Shown piece by piece: positions 10,171-19,025 of a stretch of 64,000 bases of DNA (positions are counted from its first letter, which is position 1; each line of letters starts with the position of its first letter). The stretch covers positions 422,363-486,362 of the forward strand of contig JAFYYH010000021.1 of assembly GCA_017557635.1 (NCBI GenBank), given 5' to 3'. The position numbers were made by a program, and so were the translations under genes. This stretch comes from Bacteroidaceae bacterium (GTDB lineage: Bacteria > Bacteroidota > Bacteroidia > Bacteroidales > Bacteroidaceae). The notes beneath the pieces were generated by a model, which was not told where the DNA came from, did no database searches, and saw nothing but the letters and a program-made list of their open reading frames with translations.

Positions 10171-10178
10171 TAATTTTG
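10171..10178 (+). promoter_or_regulatory. -7 box (TAATTTTG) for lpxB
   Basis: Exact TAnnTTTG match located 20 bases before the lpxB ATG, implying a leader of roughly 15 bases. Confidence 0.55.
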
Positions 10179-10198
10179 ACATCTGCAAAACGTCAGGA

Positions 10199-11329
10199 AT
10201 GAAATACTATCTTGTGGCCGGAGAGGCGTCGGGTGACCTGCATGCCTCAAATCTGATGAGATCGTTGGCGCAGAAGGATAAGTCTGCGCAGTTCCGCTGT
10301 TTCGGAGGCGACATGATGGAGGCAGCCGGCGGAAAACTGGTCAAACACTACCGTGAACTTGCCTACATGGGCTTTTGGCCGGTTATAACCCACCTGGGGA
10401 CGATACTCGGAGGTGCCAATCTCTGTTTCAAGGATATCTGTGAATGGAAACCTGACGTAGTAATCCTGATCGACTATCCCGGATTCAATCTCTCAATTGC
10501 GAAAAAAGTTCACAAATTGGGAATTCCGGTCTACTACTATATATCACCCAAAATCTGGGCCTGGAAAAGCTGGAGAATCAAGAACATCCGTCGTGACGTC
10601 GATGAACTGTTCTCCATCCTTCCTTTTGAAGTGGAATACTTCCATCGTCACAGCTACAATATAAACTACGTGGGAAATCCCACTGTTGACGAGATTGAAG
10701 CGTATAAGGCGGACAAGACCCGCAAACCGGCATTGGAGAGTGACGGCCGACGTGTGATCGCACTGCTTGCAGGCAGCCGCCGGCAGGAGATCAGCCGGAA
10801 TCTCCCCATTATGCTTGAGGCGATAAAAAATATTGACTGCATCCGCCCTGTTCTGGCTTGCGCTCCCGCTATCGAGCCTGAGTTCTACGACAATATCATA
10901 GGAGAGGCCGATATAGAGAAAGTTTACGGTAACACTTTCGGCGTGCTGGAATCCGCCTATGCGGCTTTGGTGACATCGGGCACGGCCACACTTGAGACCG
11001 CACTTTTTGATGTGCCCCAGGTGGTATGCTACAAGGTTCCGGTAAGCTGGGCCGCCAGACTGATAAAGAAGTTCCTTATCAAGGTCCAGTTCGTATCTCT
11101 TGTAAACCTTGTCTCATTCTCAGAGGTGGTTCCCGAACTGATTGGCGGTGATATGAATGCAGATAACGTTCATGCTCATCTTGTACCGTTGCTTTCCGAT
11201 ACGATCGAGCGCCGTATGCAGCTCGAGGGTTACACCCAGATGAAAACCATACTGGGCCCGGCCGGAGCTCCCGACCGTGCAGCCGAACAGATTGTAAATC
11301 TCTTAGAAATAAAAGCCGATAAGGCTTAA
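10199..11329 (+). CDS. lpxB: Lipid-A-disaccharide synthase
   Basis: Inner-membrane-associated GT19 enzyme that joins UDP-diacylglucosamine and lipid X to form the lipid A disaccharide. The 376 residues include the N-terminal GEASGDLHASNL, the central YISPKIWAWK and GNPTVDE motifs, and the C-terminal VTSGTATLE donor-site motif, all typical. The start is fixed by the promoter box 20 bases upstream. Its last 27 bases overlap the convergent cdsA 3' end. Confidence 0.96.
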   Translation: MKYYLVAGEASGDLHASNLMRSLAQKDKSAQFRCFGGDMMEAAGGKLVKHYRELAYMGFWPVITHLGTILGGANLCFKDICEWKPDVVILIDYPGFNLSIAKKVHKLGIPVYYYISPKIWAWKSWRIKNIRRDVDELFSILPFEVEYFHRHSYNINYVGNPTVDEIEAYKADKTRKPALESDGRRVIALLAGSRRQEISRNLPIMLEAIKNIDCIRPVLACAPAIEPEFYDNIIGEADIEKVYGNTFGVLESAYAALVTSGTATLETALFDVPQVVCYKVPVSWAARLIKKFLIKVQFVSLVNLVSFSEVVPELIGGDMNADNVHAHLVPLLSDTIERRMQLEGYTQMKTILGPAGAPDRAAEQIVNLLEIKADKA

Positions 11330-12145
11330 ATAGACTACCGTTGCAGGTATAGCCAGCAGCGCGCTGTCAAAACGGTCCAGCATTCCGCCGTGTCCGGGCA
11401 GGATCTTTCCGGAATCCTTTATTCCCATCTCACGTTTCATGAGTGACTCGATCAGGTCACCCCATGTGCCGAATAATACTACCACAAGCGCCATTCCTAT
11501 CCATACCCATACGGGCATAAAACTGTACCAGTCAGGCAGGAAGTGATGCAGCAGGTATGCTGCCACCATGGTGAATACGGCACCTCCTATTGAACCCTCC
11601 CATGTCTTCTTGGGTGAAATCCTTTCAAACAGTTTGTGCTTGCCTATTGTGCAACCGGTGCAGTATGCGCCGACGTCATTGCACCACAGGAAGACGAACA
11701 GTGTGAGAGGCACCACGGGGCTGTAGCCGGTTTCGGGACCCTGCACATCAAAGGCCAGCATCGATGTGAGAGCGTACGGCAGAGCGATGTATATTACGGG
11801 GAACAGTGTGTGTGCCCAGTCATTCAGGGGGCTCGGCTTCTTGAAGTAGAGTTCACGTACCATAATCACGATCAGGGTGAATATGAACGGTAGGAACAGT
11901 ATGGCGCTGCTCGGCATTACGGACAGACCAACTATTGCAGCATAGAATGTGAATGCGGCTACTGTGGCCCACAGGCGGCTTACGTTTAAACCTTTGTGCT
12001 TGTTTACCAGACCTGTGTATTCAACCGTCGTCAGAATGGTGCACACTCCGAACAGTCCCACGAACCAGGGACCTCCCTTGAGTATGCAGAACAGCATAAC
12101 CGTGGCATAAACCACTGCCGTAACAGTCCTAATCAAGAAGTTCAC
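11303..12145 (-). CDS. cdsA: Phosphatidate cytidylyltransferase
   Basis: Integral membrane enzyme that makes CDP-diacylglycerol for phospholipid synthesis. The 280 residues form about seven or eight membrane segments. The family signature near the C-terminus is present (KDSGKILPGHGGMLDRFDS), as is SPKKTWEGSIGG. It starts 12 bases after ftsH ends and belongs to the rsfS-ftsH-cdsA run. Its 3' end overlaps that of lpxB by 27 bases. Confidence 0.95.
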   Translation of the reverse strand: MNFLIRTVTAVVYATVMLFCILKGGPWFVGLFGVCTILTTVEYTGLVNKHKGLNVSRLWATVAAFTFYAAIVGLSVMPSSAILFLPFIFTLIVIMVRELYFKKPSPLNDWAHTLFPVIYIALPYALTSMLAFDVQGPETGYSPVVPLTLFVFLWCNDVGAYCTGCTIGKHKLFERISPKKTWEGSIGGAVFTMVAAYLLHHFLPDWYSFMPVWVWIGMALVVVLFGTWGDLIESLMKREMGIKDSGKILPGHGGMLDRFDSALLAIPATVVYLSLIGFYF

Positions 12146-12157
12146 GTTTTCTGAGTT

Positions 12158-14125
12158 TTAGGGTTCAACTTTATCCTTGTTCTCTATTACAGGAGCGTTC
12201 TCGGGAGTCTTTTTGTCCTCTCCCAGGATCTCCTCACTGCGTGATGCCCAGGGACGCTTTCCGAATATCTTCTCAACATCCTCGGCCATGATAACCTCGC
12301 GCTCAATTAGCAGTTGTGCCAGCTGGTGATGTCCCTCCTCGTGCTCGAGCAGGATCTTCTTGCCGCGCTCGTACTGCTGTGCTATGAGTGCCTTTACCTC
12401 ACCGTCTATGAGTTCGGCAGTCTTGTCGGAGTAGGGCTTCTGGAAAGCATACTCGTCAGTGCTGCTGTAGTAGCACAGGTTAGCCAGCTTGTCGCTCATT
12501 CCGGCATATGCTATCATTCCGTAAGCCTGCTTGGTTACTCGCTCCAGGTCGTTCATGGCTCCGGTTGAGATATGACCTGTAAAGAGTTCCTCGGCTGCAC
12601 GTCCGCCCAGTGTTGCGCACATCTCGTCGAGCATCTGCTCCTTTGTGGTTATCTGACGTTCCTCGGGCAGGTACCAGGCTGCGCCGAGTGCACGGCCGCG
12701 CGGTACGATGGTAACCTTGATGAGCGGGTTGGCATACTCCAGGAACCATGACAGTGTTGCGTGTCCGGCCTCATGGAGGGCTATTGTGCGCTTCTCTTCG
12801 GCGGTAAGTACCTTGGTCTTCTTTTCAAGACCTCCTACGATACGGTCAACGGCTGCAAGGAAATCATCCTTCTCAACCTTCTTCTTATCGTGACGGGCAG
12901 CTATCAGGGCGGCCTCGTTGCAGACATTGGCTATGTCGGCTCCTGAGAATCCGGGAGTCTGGCGGGCAAGCAGGTCTATATCGACATCCTTGCTCAGTTT
13001 GATGTTGCGCAGATGTACACCGAACACCTCCTTACGCTCGTTCAGGTCGGGCAGGTCAAGATGTATCTGACGGTCAAAACGTCCTGCACGCAGCAGTGCC
13101 TTGTCCAGTATGTCAACGCGGTTGGTGGCGGCCAGGATTATGACACCGCTGTTGGTGCCGAATCCGTCCATCTCGGTGAGAAGCTGGTTGAGGGTGTTCT
13201 CACGCTCGTCATTGCCGCCCATGGCGGGGTTCTTGCCGCGGGCACGGCCCACTGCGTCTATCTCATCAATGAATATGATGCACGGTGATTTCTCCTTTGC
13301 CTGACGGAACAGGTCACGTACGCGTGATGCGCCTACGCCCACGAACATCTCCACAAAGTCAGAACCTGACAGTGAGAAGAAGGGGACATCGGCCTCACCT
13401 GCAACGGCCTTGGCAAGCAGGGTCTTACCGGTTCCCGGAGGGCCTACCAGCAGGGCTCCCTTTGGAATCTTACCGCCCAGATCCGTATACTTCTTGGGAT
13501 TCTTGAGGAACTCAACTATCTCCTCGACCTCGGTCTTGGCCTCGGCCTGTCCTGCTACATCCTTGAATGTGACGCGGTCTGATTTACCCTTCTCATAGAC
13601 ACGTGCCTTTGACTTGCCTACGTTGAAGACACCGCCGCCGTTTCCGGCACCACCTCCCATGCGTCGGGTAAGGATAATCCAGAACACAATGATAAGTACG
13701 AACGGGAGAATGCTGATGAGTATTTCAGTGAAAGTGTGTGAACGTTTGCGGTACTCAACCTTGCCGGTGAATGCTCCGGACTGCTCGGCCTCGTCAATGA
13801 AGGTCTGGAGGTTGTCCAGCGAGCCTACGCCTACGGTCAGCATCGGTTTTACCATGGGCTGGGCCGATGCACGGTCGCCGAATACGTACTTGGCCGAATC
13901 GGACTTTATGTACATATCCATTGAGTTCAGGTTGGAGAATATCACCAGATTGCTGACATAGCCTTTCTGCATGTACTCCTTGAACTCGGTGTATGTTGCC
14001 TCGCCGCTCAGTTCGGAACCGTCATCCTTGAGCAGGATGTATCCGAATCCTATGAACAGCAGTATATACAGTATGGATGTTATTCTGAAACCTGTACCTG
14101 GTTTGTTGTCTTTGTTGTCTGCCAT
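12158..14125 (-). CDS. ftsH: ATP-dependent zinc metalloprotease FtsH
   Basis: Membrane AAA+ protease for membrane-protein quality control. The 655 residues have two membrane segments (about 14-31 and 138-156), Walker A GPPGTGKT (about 228), Walker [12 protein letters not shown], the second region of homology ending AATNR, and the zinc motif HEAGH (about 450). An acidic and lysine-rich tail follows residue 630. It lies 40 bases downstream of rsfS and is probably co-transcribed with it. Confidence 0.97.
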   Translation of the reverse strand: MADNKDNKPGTGFRITSILYILLFIGFGYILLKDDGSELSGEATYTEFKEYMQKGYVSNLVIFSNLNSMDMYIKSDSAKYVFGDRASAQPMVKPMLTVGVGSLDNLQTFIDEAEQSGAFTGKVEYRKRSHTFTEILISILPFVLIIVFWIILTRRMGGGAGNGGGVFNVGKSKARVYEKGKSDRVTFKDVAGQAEAKTEVEEIVEFLKNPKKYTDLGGKIPKGALLVGPPGTGKTLLAKAVAGEADVPFFSLSGSDFVEMFVGVGASRVRDLFRQAKEKSPCIIFIDEIDAVGRARGKNPAMGGNDERENTLNQLLTEMDGFGTNSGVIILAATNRVDILDKALLRAGRFDRQIHLDLPDLNERKEVFGVHLRNIKLSKDVDIDLLARQTPGFSGADIANVCNEAALIAARHDKKKVEKDDFLAAVDRIVGGLEKKTKVLTAEEKRTIALHEAGHATLSWFLEYANPLIKVTIVPRGRALGAAWYLPEERQITTKEQMLDEMCATLGGRAAEELFTGHISTGAMNDLERVTKQAYGMIAYAGMSDKLANLCYYSSTDEYAFQKPYSDKTAELIDGEVKALIAQQYERGKKILLEHEEGHHQLAQLLIEREVIMAEDVEKIFGKRPWASRSEEILGEDKKTPENAPVIENKDKVEP

Positions 14126-14165
14126 ATGGTTTGTCGGTAATGTCAGTTATAAATGTGTCAAGGTG

Positions 14166-14534
14166 TCATGCGATATCGGGAATCTCCTCGGTGACGGCAT
14201 CGGCCCAGAGGTGTTCCAGATCGTAGAACTTGCGCAGTTCGGGGATGAAGATGTGTACCATTACGTCGCCGTAGTCCATGGCAATCCAATGAGCGTAACG
14301 TGTGCCTTCCACATAGTCAGGCTTGCGTCCCTCTTTTACTCTCACGGTTTCGCGGATGGAGTCCTCGATGGCGAGTGTCTGGTTGGGTGTGCCTCCCTGG
14401 CAGATTACGAAATATCGGCATACGGTATCTTCAATGCCGGTCAGGTCAACTACTGTAATGCTCTCTCCCTTGCGCTCCTGAATTCCTTCAATGATGCTCT
14501 CTACTATGCTTTCTCTTTTTTTCTTTTTAGCCAT
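14166..14534 (-). CDS. rsfS: Ribosome silencing factor RsfS (DUF143)
   Basis: Binds ribosomal protein L14 and blocks subunit joining in starved cells. The 122 residues match the compact family, with GxxDTVCRYFVICQG, a YVEGTRYAHWIAMDYGDVMVHIF-type core and an ending in YDLEHLW. The N-terminus is lysine-rich (MAKKKKRES). A -7 box at 14564-14571 provides its own promoter and defines it as first gene of rsfS-ftsH-cdsA. Confidence 0.94.
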   Translation of the reverse strand: MAKKKKRESIVESIIEGIQERKGESITVVDLTGIEDTVCRYFVICQGGTPNQTLAIEDSIRETVRVKEGRKPDYVEGTRYAHWIAMDYGDVMVHIFIPELRKFYDLEHLWADAVTEEIPDIA

Positions 14535-14563
14535 TCAGATGACTTTGTTTTTTGTTCTTACTG

Positions 14564-14571
14564 CAAAAATA
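14564..14571 (-). promoter_or_regulatory. -7 box (TATTTTTG) for rsfS-ftsH-cdsA
   Basis: Exact TAnnTTTG match on the minus strand, 30 bases upstream of the rsfS ATG. Confidence 0.55.
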
Positions 14572-14621
14572 ATAAACTGGGTCGTTTTCTGAAGTACAAT
14601 GACAAAAATTATGCCAAAAAG

Positions 14622-14651
14622 TTTGTGTTACGCAAAAAAGCAGTATCTTTG
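14622..14651 (+). promoter_or_regulatory. tRNA-Gln promoter (TTTG - 18 bases - TATCTTTG)
   Basis: A TTTG at 14622-14625 and a -7 box TATCTTTG at 14644-14651 have the same 18-base spacing as the tRNA-Val promoter at 56139-56168. Both are followed by the identical string GCACCGCTTTT, so the two tRNA genes share a start-site context. Confidence 0.75.
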
Positions 14652-14672
14652 CACCGCTTTTGAGCAAAATAC

Positions 14673-14743
14673 TGGGCTATGGTGTAATGGTAACACTGCA
14701 GATTCTGGTCCTGCCTTTCCTGGTTCGAGTCCGGGTAGCCCAG
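14673..14743 (+). tRNA. tRNA-Gln (anticodon CTG)
   Basis: The acceptor stem TGGGCTA pairs with TAGCCCA, followed by discriminator G; CCA is not encoded. The T-loop GGTTCGAGTCC is canonical. The anticodon loop TTCTGGT places CTG at positions 34-36, which reads CAG codons. The 71-base length and the leading T-A pair fit tRNA-Gln. The trailer is unusual: it contains an inverted copy of this tRNA's own 3' end (see 14730-14798). Confidence 0.93.
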
Positions 14744-14798
14744 CACAAAAAGAGAAGAGACGCGATGCGCCTCTTCTCTTTTTGTACCGGGCTACTCC
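14730..14798. repeat. Inverted repeat of the tRNA-Gln 3' end around its terminator
   Basis: The 3' strand of the T-arm and acceptor stem plus the terminator's left arm (14730-14759) is imperfectly complementary to 14771-14798. Shared blocks include GTAGCCC against GGGCTAC and CAAAAAGAGAAGAG against CTCTTCTCTTTTTG. The result is a hairpin much longer than the terminator itself that reaches into the mature tRNA. Confidence 0.75.
14747..14783 (+). terminator. Intrinsic terminator after tRNA-Gln
   Basis: A strong stem AAAAAGAGAAGAG / CTCTTCTCTTTTT encloses a GCG-ATG-CGC inner hairpin and ends in a T tract. The A/T flanks make it potentially bidirectional. Confidence 0.8.
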
Positions 14799-14799
14799 C

Positions 14800-14910
14800 G
14801 ACCTTTTTTTAGTTTACTTCGTAAACGCGCTCCCTTTGGGAGCTTGGCGGCCCTCCGGGACCGCGGTCTCGCTCGTCGCCTCGCTCGCTCCAATACGTTT
14901 GAACGTGCGT
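14800..14910. repeat. tRNA-trailer repeat module, family 2, copy A
   Basis: Shares with 56319-56407, in the same order: GACCTTTTTTTAGTT, a small hairpin (here GTTTAC-TTC-GTAAAC), GGCCCTCCGGG, TCTCGCTCG, TCGCT and CCAATACGTT..GAAC.TGCGT. An extra GCTCCC-TTT-GGGAGC hairpin is found only in this copy. It fills the gap between the tRNA terminator and the stop codon of the convergent glycosyltransferase gene. No open frame or protein is evident. Confidence 0.85.
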
Positions 14911-14915
14911 GACAT

Positions 14916-15977
14916 TTATTTTGATAGCATTTCGCGGTAGATTCGGAGGTATTCGGACATGTGTCGTTCGTAGGTGAACGAGCGGGCGTATTCGGTGTTG
15001 GATTTTACCAGGGCGGGGTCCTTGGCGTAGGCCTCTATTCCCTCCTTGACTTTGGCGGCTATGTGATCGGGCTCAAAGTTCTCCAGGATGAAGGCGTGGT
15101 CGGCGCAGATCTCTTTCAGCGAGGTCTTGTCCGATGAGATTACAGGCTTGCCGTAAGACATCGCCTCAATTACCGGCAGGCCGAATCCTTCAAACAGCGA
15201 GGGGAATACGAATGCCTCGCAATGGTTGTAAAGCCATATCTTCTCCGAATTGTGGATGGGTCCGATAAAGAAGACGTTGTTTATTCCCTCGTCCGCAATG
15301 CGCTTGTCTATCACGTCGGCATAATCGGTTATCTTCTCGCCGGCCACCACCAGATTATACTCCGGCATCAGTTTCATGGCGTCCAGAAGCACATGGAAGT
15401 TTTTCTTCTGTCTGATCTGGCCTATGCTGAATATGAACTTGCGGTCATCGGCGAACGGCAGCTCAGGCCGTCTTTCGGACTTGGGGTCACCGAACTCCAC
15501 TCCGTTGTAGACGATCTCGTTGGGCTTGTTCGTGGGAAAACGGCTCAGGACGTCATCTTGTGTGAACTTTGAGATGAACACTATCCTGTCGGCGCGTTTG
15601 TATCTCCGCAGGAACTTTACGGTATGCCTTTTCAGGGCGTCACCGCTCTTCTCATAGATGAAGTTGATGTCATGAATGGTCAGCAGATTCTTTGTGCTCT
15701 GCAGCAAAGCCGGTCTGAATCGGCTCATCTGGTGTATTGAATGCCAGACGTCGTATATGGGAAAAAAGATTCTTGACAGGTCGTAAACCCATGAGGGGGT
15801 CAGGTAACGAACATCGTTTCCGAAGGCTCCCACGTACTGCTTGGGTACCAGGAATGTTATTTCGAACTCCATGTTTTTGGCGTTCTCGCCCCAGTATCGG
15901 GCGTAATTGTATGCAATCTGTCCCAGTCCGCAGTTAATATGCTTCAGTACTGTGAGATCAATGAGGACCTTTTTCAT
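14916..15977 (-). CDS. Glycosyltransferase family 4-type protein
   Basis: Predicted cytoplasmic GT-B retaining glycosyltransferase of 353 residues, probably acting on a surface glycan or glycolipid. The C-terminal half has the donor-site pattern FVFPSLFEGFGLPVIEAMSYGKPVI, with the E-x7-E arrangement near residues 251-259. An IGQIRQKKNFHVLLDA motif lies near 190. It overlaps the upstream meaB gene by four bases (ATGA). Substrate cannot be inferred. The stop codon abuts the tRNA-trailer repeat. Confidence 0.88.
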   Translation of the reverse strand: MKKVLIDLTVLKHINCGLGQIAYNYARYWGENAKNMEFEITFLVPKQYVGAFGNDVRYLTPSWVYDLSRIFFPIYDVWHSIHQMSRFRPALLQSTKNLLTIHDINFIYEKSGDALKRHTVKFLRRYKRADRIVFISKFTQDDVLSRFPTNKPNEIVYNGVEFGDPKSERRPELPFADDRKFIFSIGQIRQKKNFHVLLDAMKLMPEYNLVVAGEKITDYADVIDKRIADEGINNVFFIGPIHNSEKIWLYNHCEAFVFPSLFEGFGLPVIEAMSYGKPVISSDKTSLKEICADHAFILENFEPDHIAAKVKEGIEAYAKDPALVKSNTEYARSFTYERHMSEYLRIYREMLSK

Positions 15978-17068
15978 TTGAGGTTTGAATAGTAGAAGTC
16001 AATAAGTTTCTGTGCGGCCGAGAAAGATGTCTGTTCACCGCCCAATACCTGCCGCTCGGCTTCGGCCAGTCTTGAGGCAATCTCAGGATTGTTGTAGAAG
16101 CCGTTCTTGAGGGATTCGTTAATACTCTCATACATCCAGTACTTGGCCTGCTCGTTACGGCGGTACTGGAAATATCCGTTTTTCTTTACAAAATCAATGT
16201 ACTCCCATACCATGTCCCACACCTCCTTGATGCGGTATTCATAGAATCCGGAGTAGGTCAGTACCTGGGGTGTCCAGCCGCTTTCCGAAGGCGGGAAGAG
16301 ATGGAGTGCGTTGCGGAAGGAGTTGGCGGCCATCTCGGCTTTGGGCGCGTTGTCACCGTCGGCCTTGTTGATGATGATGCCGTCGGCCATCTCCATGATG
16401 CCGCGTTTGATTCCCTGCAGTTCATCGCCTGTTCCGGCCAGCTGTATGAGCAGGAAGAAATCGACCATGGAGTGGACGGCTGTCTCACTCTGGCCTACAC
16501 CTACGGTCTCAACGAATATCTTGTCAAAACCTGCTGCCTCACACAGTACAATGGTCTCACGGGTTTTGCGTGCCACGCCGCCAAGTGAACCTGCTGACGG
16601 GCTGGGGCGTATGAATGCCTTGGGGTGTACGGCAAGACGTTCCATACGGGTCTTGTCGCCGAGTATGCTGCCTTTGGTTCGTTCTGAGCTGGGGTCGATG
16701 GCCAGTACCGCGAGTTTTCCGCCGTCCTTGAGGACATGGAGTCCGAATGCATCGATCGATGTGCTTTTGCCTGCTCCCGGAACGCCGCTTATGCCTATGC
16801 GTACGGAGTTACCGGAATAGGGAAGGCACTTTTCAATGACTTCCTGGGCAATGGCCTGATGCTCGGGTTTGAGGCTCTCCACCAGTGTGACGGCCTGGCT
16901 GAGAACGGTCACGTTGCCCTTGACTATGCCGTCGACATAGTCCTGCACGGAGAGTTTGGGGCGGCTAATGCGCCTGCCCTTGAGGTATGGGTTTACAGAC
17001 CCGGGGCTTACCACTCCGCTGTTCACGGCCAGTCCTTTGTACTCGTCACTGTTCTCGGGATGTTCCAT
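15974..17068 (-). CDS. meaB: Methylmalonyl-CoA mutase-associated GTPase MeaB
   Basis: G3E-family GTPase chaperone that protects and loads adenosylcobalamin-dependent methylmalonyl-CoA mutase. The 364 residues contain the P-loop GVPGAGKS (about 100), AIDPSSERTKGSILGDKTRM, the switch region VETVGVGQSE and NKADGDN as the base-specificity motif. The C-terminal helical segment is of normal length. The mutase genes are not in the window. It overlaps the flippase-like gene upstream by 23 bases and the glycosyltransferase downstream by four. Confidence 0.93.
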   Translation of the reverse strand: MEHPENSDEYKGLAVNSGVVSPGSVNPYLKGRRISRPKLSVQDYVDGIVKGNVTVLSQAVTLVESLKPEHQAIAQEVIEKCLPYSGNSVRIGISGVPGAGKSTSIDAFGLHVLKDGGKLAVLAIDPSSERTKGSILGDKTRMERLAVHPKAFIRPSPSAGSLGGVARKTRETIVLCEAAGFDKIFVETVGVGQSETAVHSMVDFFLLIQLAGTGDELQGIKRGIMEMADGIIINKADGDNAPKAEMAANSFRNALHLFPPSESGWTPQVLTYSGFYEYRIKEVWDMVWEYIDFVKKNGYFQYRRNEQAKYWMYESINESLKNGFYNNPEIASRLAEAERQVLGGEQTSFSAAQKLIDFYYSNLK

Positions 17069-18050
17069 TGCGGTGTATGATTTTTAAGGCTATCCAGGCT
17101 ACCAGTCCGCAGAGCAGATAGATCATGGTCTGGCAGAAATGCAGCACGAATGACATTATCTGGGCCTCGTTGGTCTTGGCTCCGTAAATTCCAAGCATCT
17201 TGACTATGGCCAGGTTCCATGGGCCTGCACCGTTGGGTGTGGGCACCAGTACTGCCACGCTGCTGGCGGCAAAGCATGCCAGACCGCCTATCGGACCGAC
17301 AGTGGCGGTTGACGGCAGGCAGTAGAACGCCAGATAGAGTTCAAAGTAGTAGCATACCCAGATTCCGATTGAGTATGCAAGGAAGAGCGGCAACTGCCGT
17401 ATCTGCTTGAGAGACATGAATCCCTCCCAGAATCCGCGTACAAAATTCTTTACCTTCTCCCACAGGCGGAACTTTACGCATGCCCACCAGCATACTGCGA
17501 TGAACAGTATGATTCCGATGGTCCATATCCAGAAGCGGGTGCTCTGCAGGAGCGGGACACTTTGGGCGGCAGGTGCGGCGGCATCGGCCTCAGGGGTAAG
17601 CAGAAGGGTGAATTCATTCCATGAAACCAGTATTCCGGCCACTACGATCAGTCCCAGCAGGACGGCATCGACCACACGCTCGGCGACCAGCGTACCCAGA
17701 CCCTTGCTGAAGGGTACCCTGGCGTTCTGCTCAAGCATTCCGCAACGGCAGATCTCGCCTACGCGGGGAATGATGATGTTGGCTGCATAGCCGGTGAAAA
17801 CGGTCAGAACGGTATCTTTCCTGGGGACGTCATAACCTATTGGCTCAAGCAGCAGATTCCATCTCAGACCGCGGAAAAGCGGACCCAGTGCACTGAATGA
17901 GAGTGCGGCTATGAGCCAGCCCCATCTTATGCTCCGCATATCGGTCCAGAACTGTGAGAAATCGTAGTCCCGGTATGTGAAATAGAGAACCACGGCCGAT
18001 ATGAGCAGAGGTATGGCTATTTTGAGTGTGGTTGCAGTTATCTTTTTCAT
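17046..18050 (-). CDS. Flippase-like membrane protein (UPF0104/AglD-type, LPG-synthase TM region)
   Basis: Integral membrane protein of 334 residues with about eight hydrophobic segments. It carries the family pattern AANIIIPRVGEI near residue 70 and LVPTPNGAGPWNLAIV near 270. Relatives include the flippase half of MprF and archaeal AglD-linked proteins, but the lipid moved is unknown. The frame is open to 18119. The ATG at 18050 (MKKITATT) is chosen because the extra upstream residues are hydrophilic and atypical. It leads the flippase-meaB-glycosyltransferase run. Confidence 0.85.
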   Translation of the reverse strand: MKKITATTLKIAIPLLISAVVLYFTYRDYDFSQFWTDMRSIRWGWLIAALSFSALGPLFRGLRWNLLLEPIGYDVPRKDTVLTVFTGYAANIIIPRVGEICRCGMLEQNARVPFSKGLGTLVAERVVDAVLLGLIVVAGILVSWNEFTLLLTPEADAAAPAAQSVPLLQSTRFWIWTIGIILFIAVCWWACVKFRLWEKVKNFVRGFWEGFMSLKQIRQLPLFLAYSIGIWVCYYFELYLAFYCLPSTATVGPIGGLACFAASSVAVLVPTPNGAGPWNLAIVKMLGIYGAKTNEAQIMSFVLHFCQTMIYLLCGLVAWIALKIIHRNGTSREQ

Positions 18051-18082
18051 TACAAAGTGTTCACCCTTTGGATGTTTTTGCC

Positions 18083-18090
18083 TACCTTTG
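18083..18090 (+). promoter_or_regulatory. -7 box (TACCTTTG), probable promoter of rsmA
   Basis: Exact TAnnTTTG match in the divergent gap, 93 bases before the chosen rsmA ATG. It implies a leader of roughly 85 bases, longer than most in this window. Confidence 0.45.
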
Positions 18091-18182
18091 CTGCCGTGAA
18101 TGCGGCGGGAGGTCAGCATTCAGTCTGCGAAGATAACAAATTTTCGCGAGTTGATAACCAAACATATTCTATATGGACATTG

Positions 18183-18959
18183 ATGCGGACAGTAAGACCC
18201 AAAAAGGCTCTAGGCCAACATTTCCTGAGGGATATGGATATCGCTCAGCGTATAGCCGGCACAGTTGATGTTCGCGCCGACCTTCCGATTCTTGAAATAG
18301 GACCCGGCACAGGGGTTCTTACACAATTCCTAAGTCAGAAAAACCGTGAATTGAAGGTTGTTGAGATAGACAACGAGTCTGTCGTATACCTGCATGAAAA
18401 CTTCCCCGCACTGAATGTGATTGAGGGTGACTTCCTGCAGTTGGACCTGAACACCCTGTTTGACGGCCGCGAGTTTGTACTTACAGGAAACTACCCGTAC
18501 AACATATCCAGCCAGATATTCTTCAAGATGCTGGACTACAAGGAACTCATACCCTGCTGCACAGGAATGCTGCAGCGTGAGGTGGCACAGCGCATCTGCT
18601 CGGGTCCCGGAAACAAGGACTACGGCATACTGAGCGTGTTCATCCAGTTGTGGTATGACACAGAATACCTGTTTACAGTAAATGAAAACGTTTTTGACCC
18701 GCCTCCAAAGGTCAAGAGCGGTGTGATACGCCTGCAGCGTAACAGCCGCCGCTCACTGGAGTGCAGCGAGGCGCTTTTCCGCAAGATTGTGAAATCCACG
18801 TTCGGAATGCGCCGCAAGATGTTGCGCAACTCCTTAAGACAGGTCTATGAGAAAGACTCCCCTCTACCGGCGGACTGCCCGTATTTGGACAAACGTCCGG
18901 AGCAACTGTCAGTTGAAGACTTCATAAAACTGACGCTTATGGTTGAGGGCAAAGCCTGA
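18183..18959 (+). CDS. rsmA: 16S rRNA dimethyladenosine transferase
   Basis: Dimethylates the two adenosines of the 3'-terminal hairpin of 16S rRNA during small-subunit maturation. The 258-residue protein begins MRTVRPKKALGQHFL, the typical family N-terminus, which is why this ATG is preferred over the frame opening at 18057. SAM motif I is LEIGPGTGVLT. The catalytic loop reads GNYPYNIS, a known variant of NPPY. mgtE follows after 66 bases. Confidence 0.95.
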   Translation: MRTVRPKKALGQHFLRDMDIAQRIAGTVDVRADLPILEIGPGTGVLTQFLSQKNRELKVVEIDNESVVYLHENFPALNVIEGDFLQLDLNTLFDGREFVLTGNYPYNISSQIFFKMLDYKELIPCCTGMLQREVAQRICSGPGNKDYGILSVFIQLWYDTEYLFTVNENVFDPPPKVKSGVIRLQRNSRRSLECSEALFRKIVKSTFGMRRKMLRNSLRQVYEKDSPLPADCPYLDKRPEQLSVEDFIKLTLMVEGKA

Positions 18960-18992
18960 AACCGTAGAGATTAGGAAAGAAAATGTTTACCT

Positions 18993-19009
18993 GGCCCCGC
19001 TTCAGGGCC
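18993..19009 (+). other. Small hairpin in the rsmA-mgtE gap
   Basis: GGCCC-CGCTTCA-GGGCC lies 16 bases before the mgtE ATG. There is no T tract, so it is unlikely to be a terminator. It could affect mgtE translation, but nothing in the sequence proves a role. Confidence 0.3.
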
Positions 19010-19025
19010 GAAAATATTCAGAACT

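Noticed and set aside
13971..14663. 230-codon plus-strand frame across the ftsH start and rsfS
   Set aside because: Antisense to rsfS and the ftsH N-terminus and runs through their promoter; product has no recognisable motif.
14800..14910. Attachment scar of an integrated element at a tRNA gene
   Set aside because: Such scars are direct repeats of the tRNA 3' end beside an integrase. Here the copies are inverted, present at two different tRNAs, and no integrase is near either.
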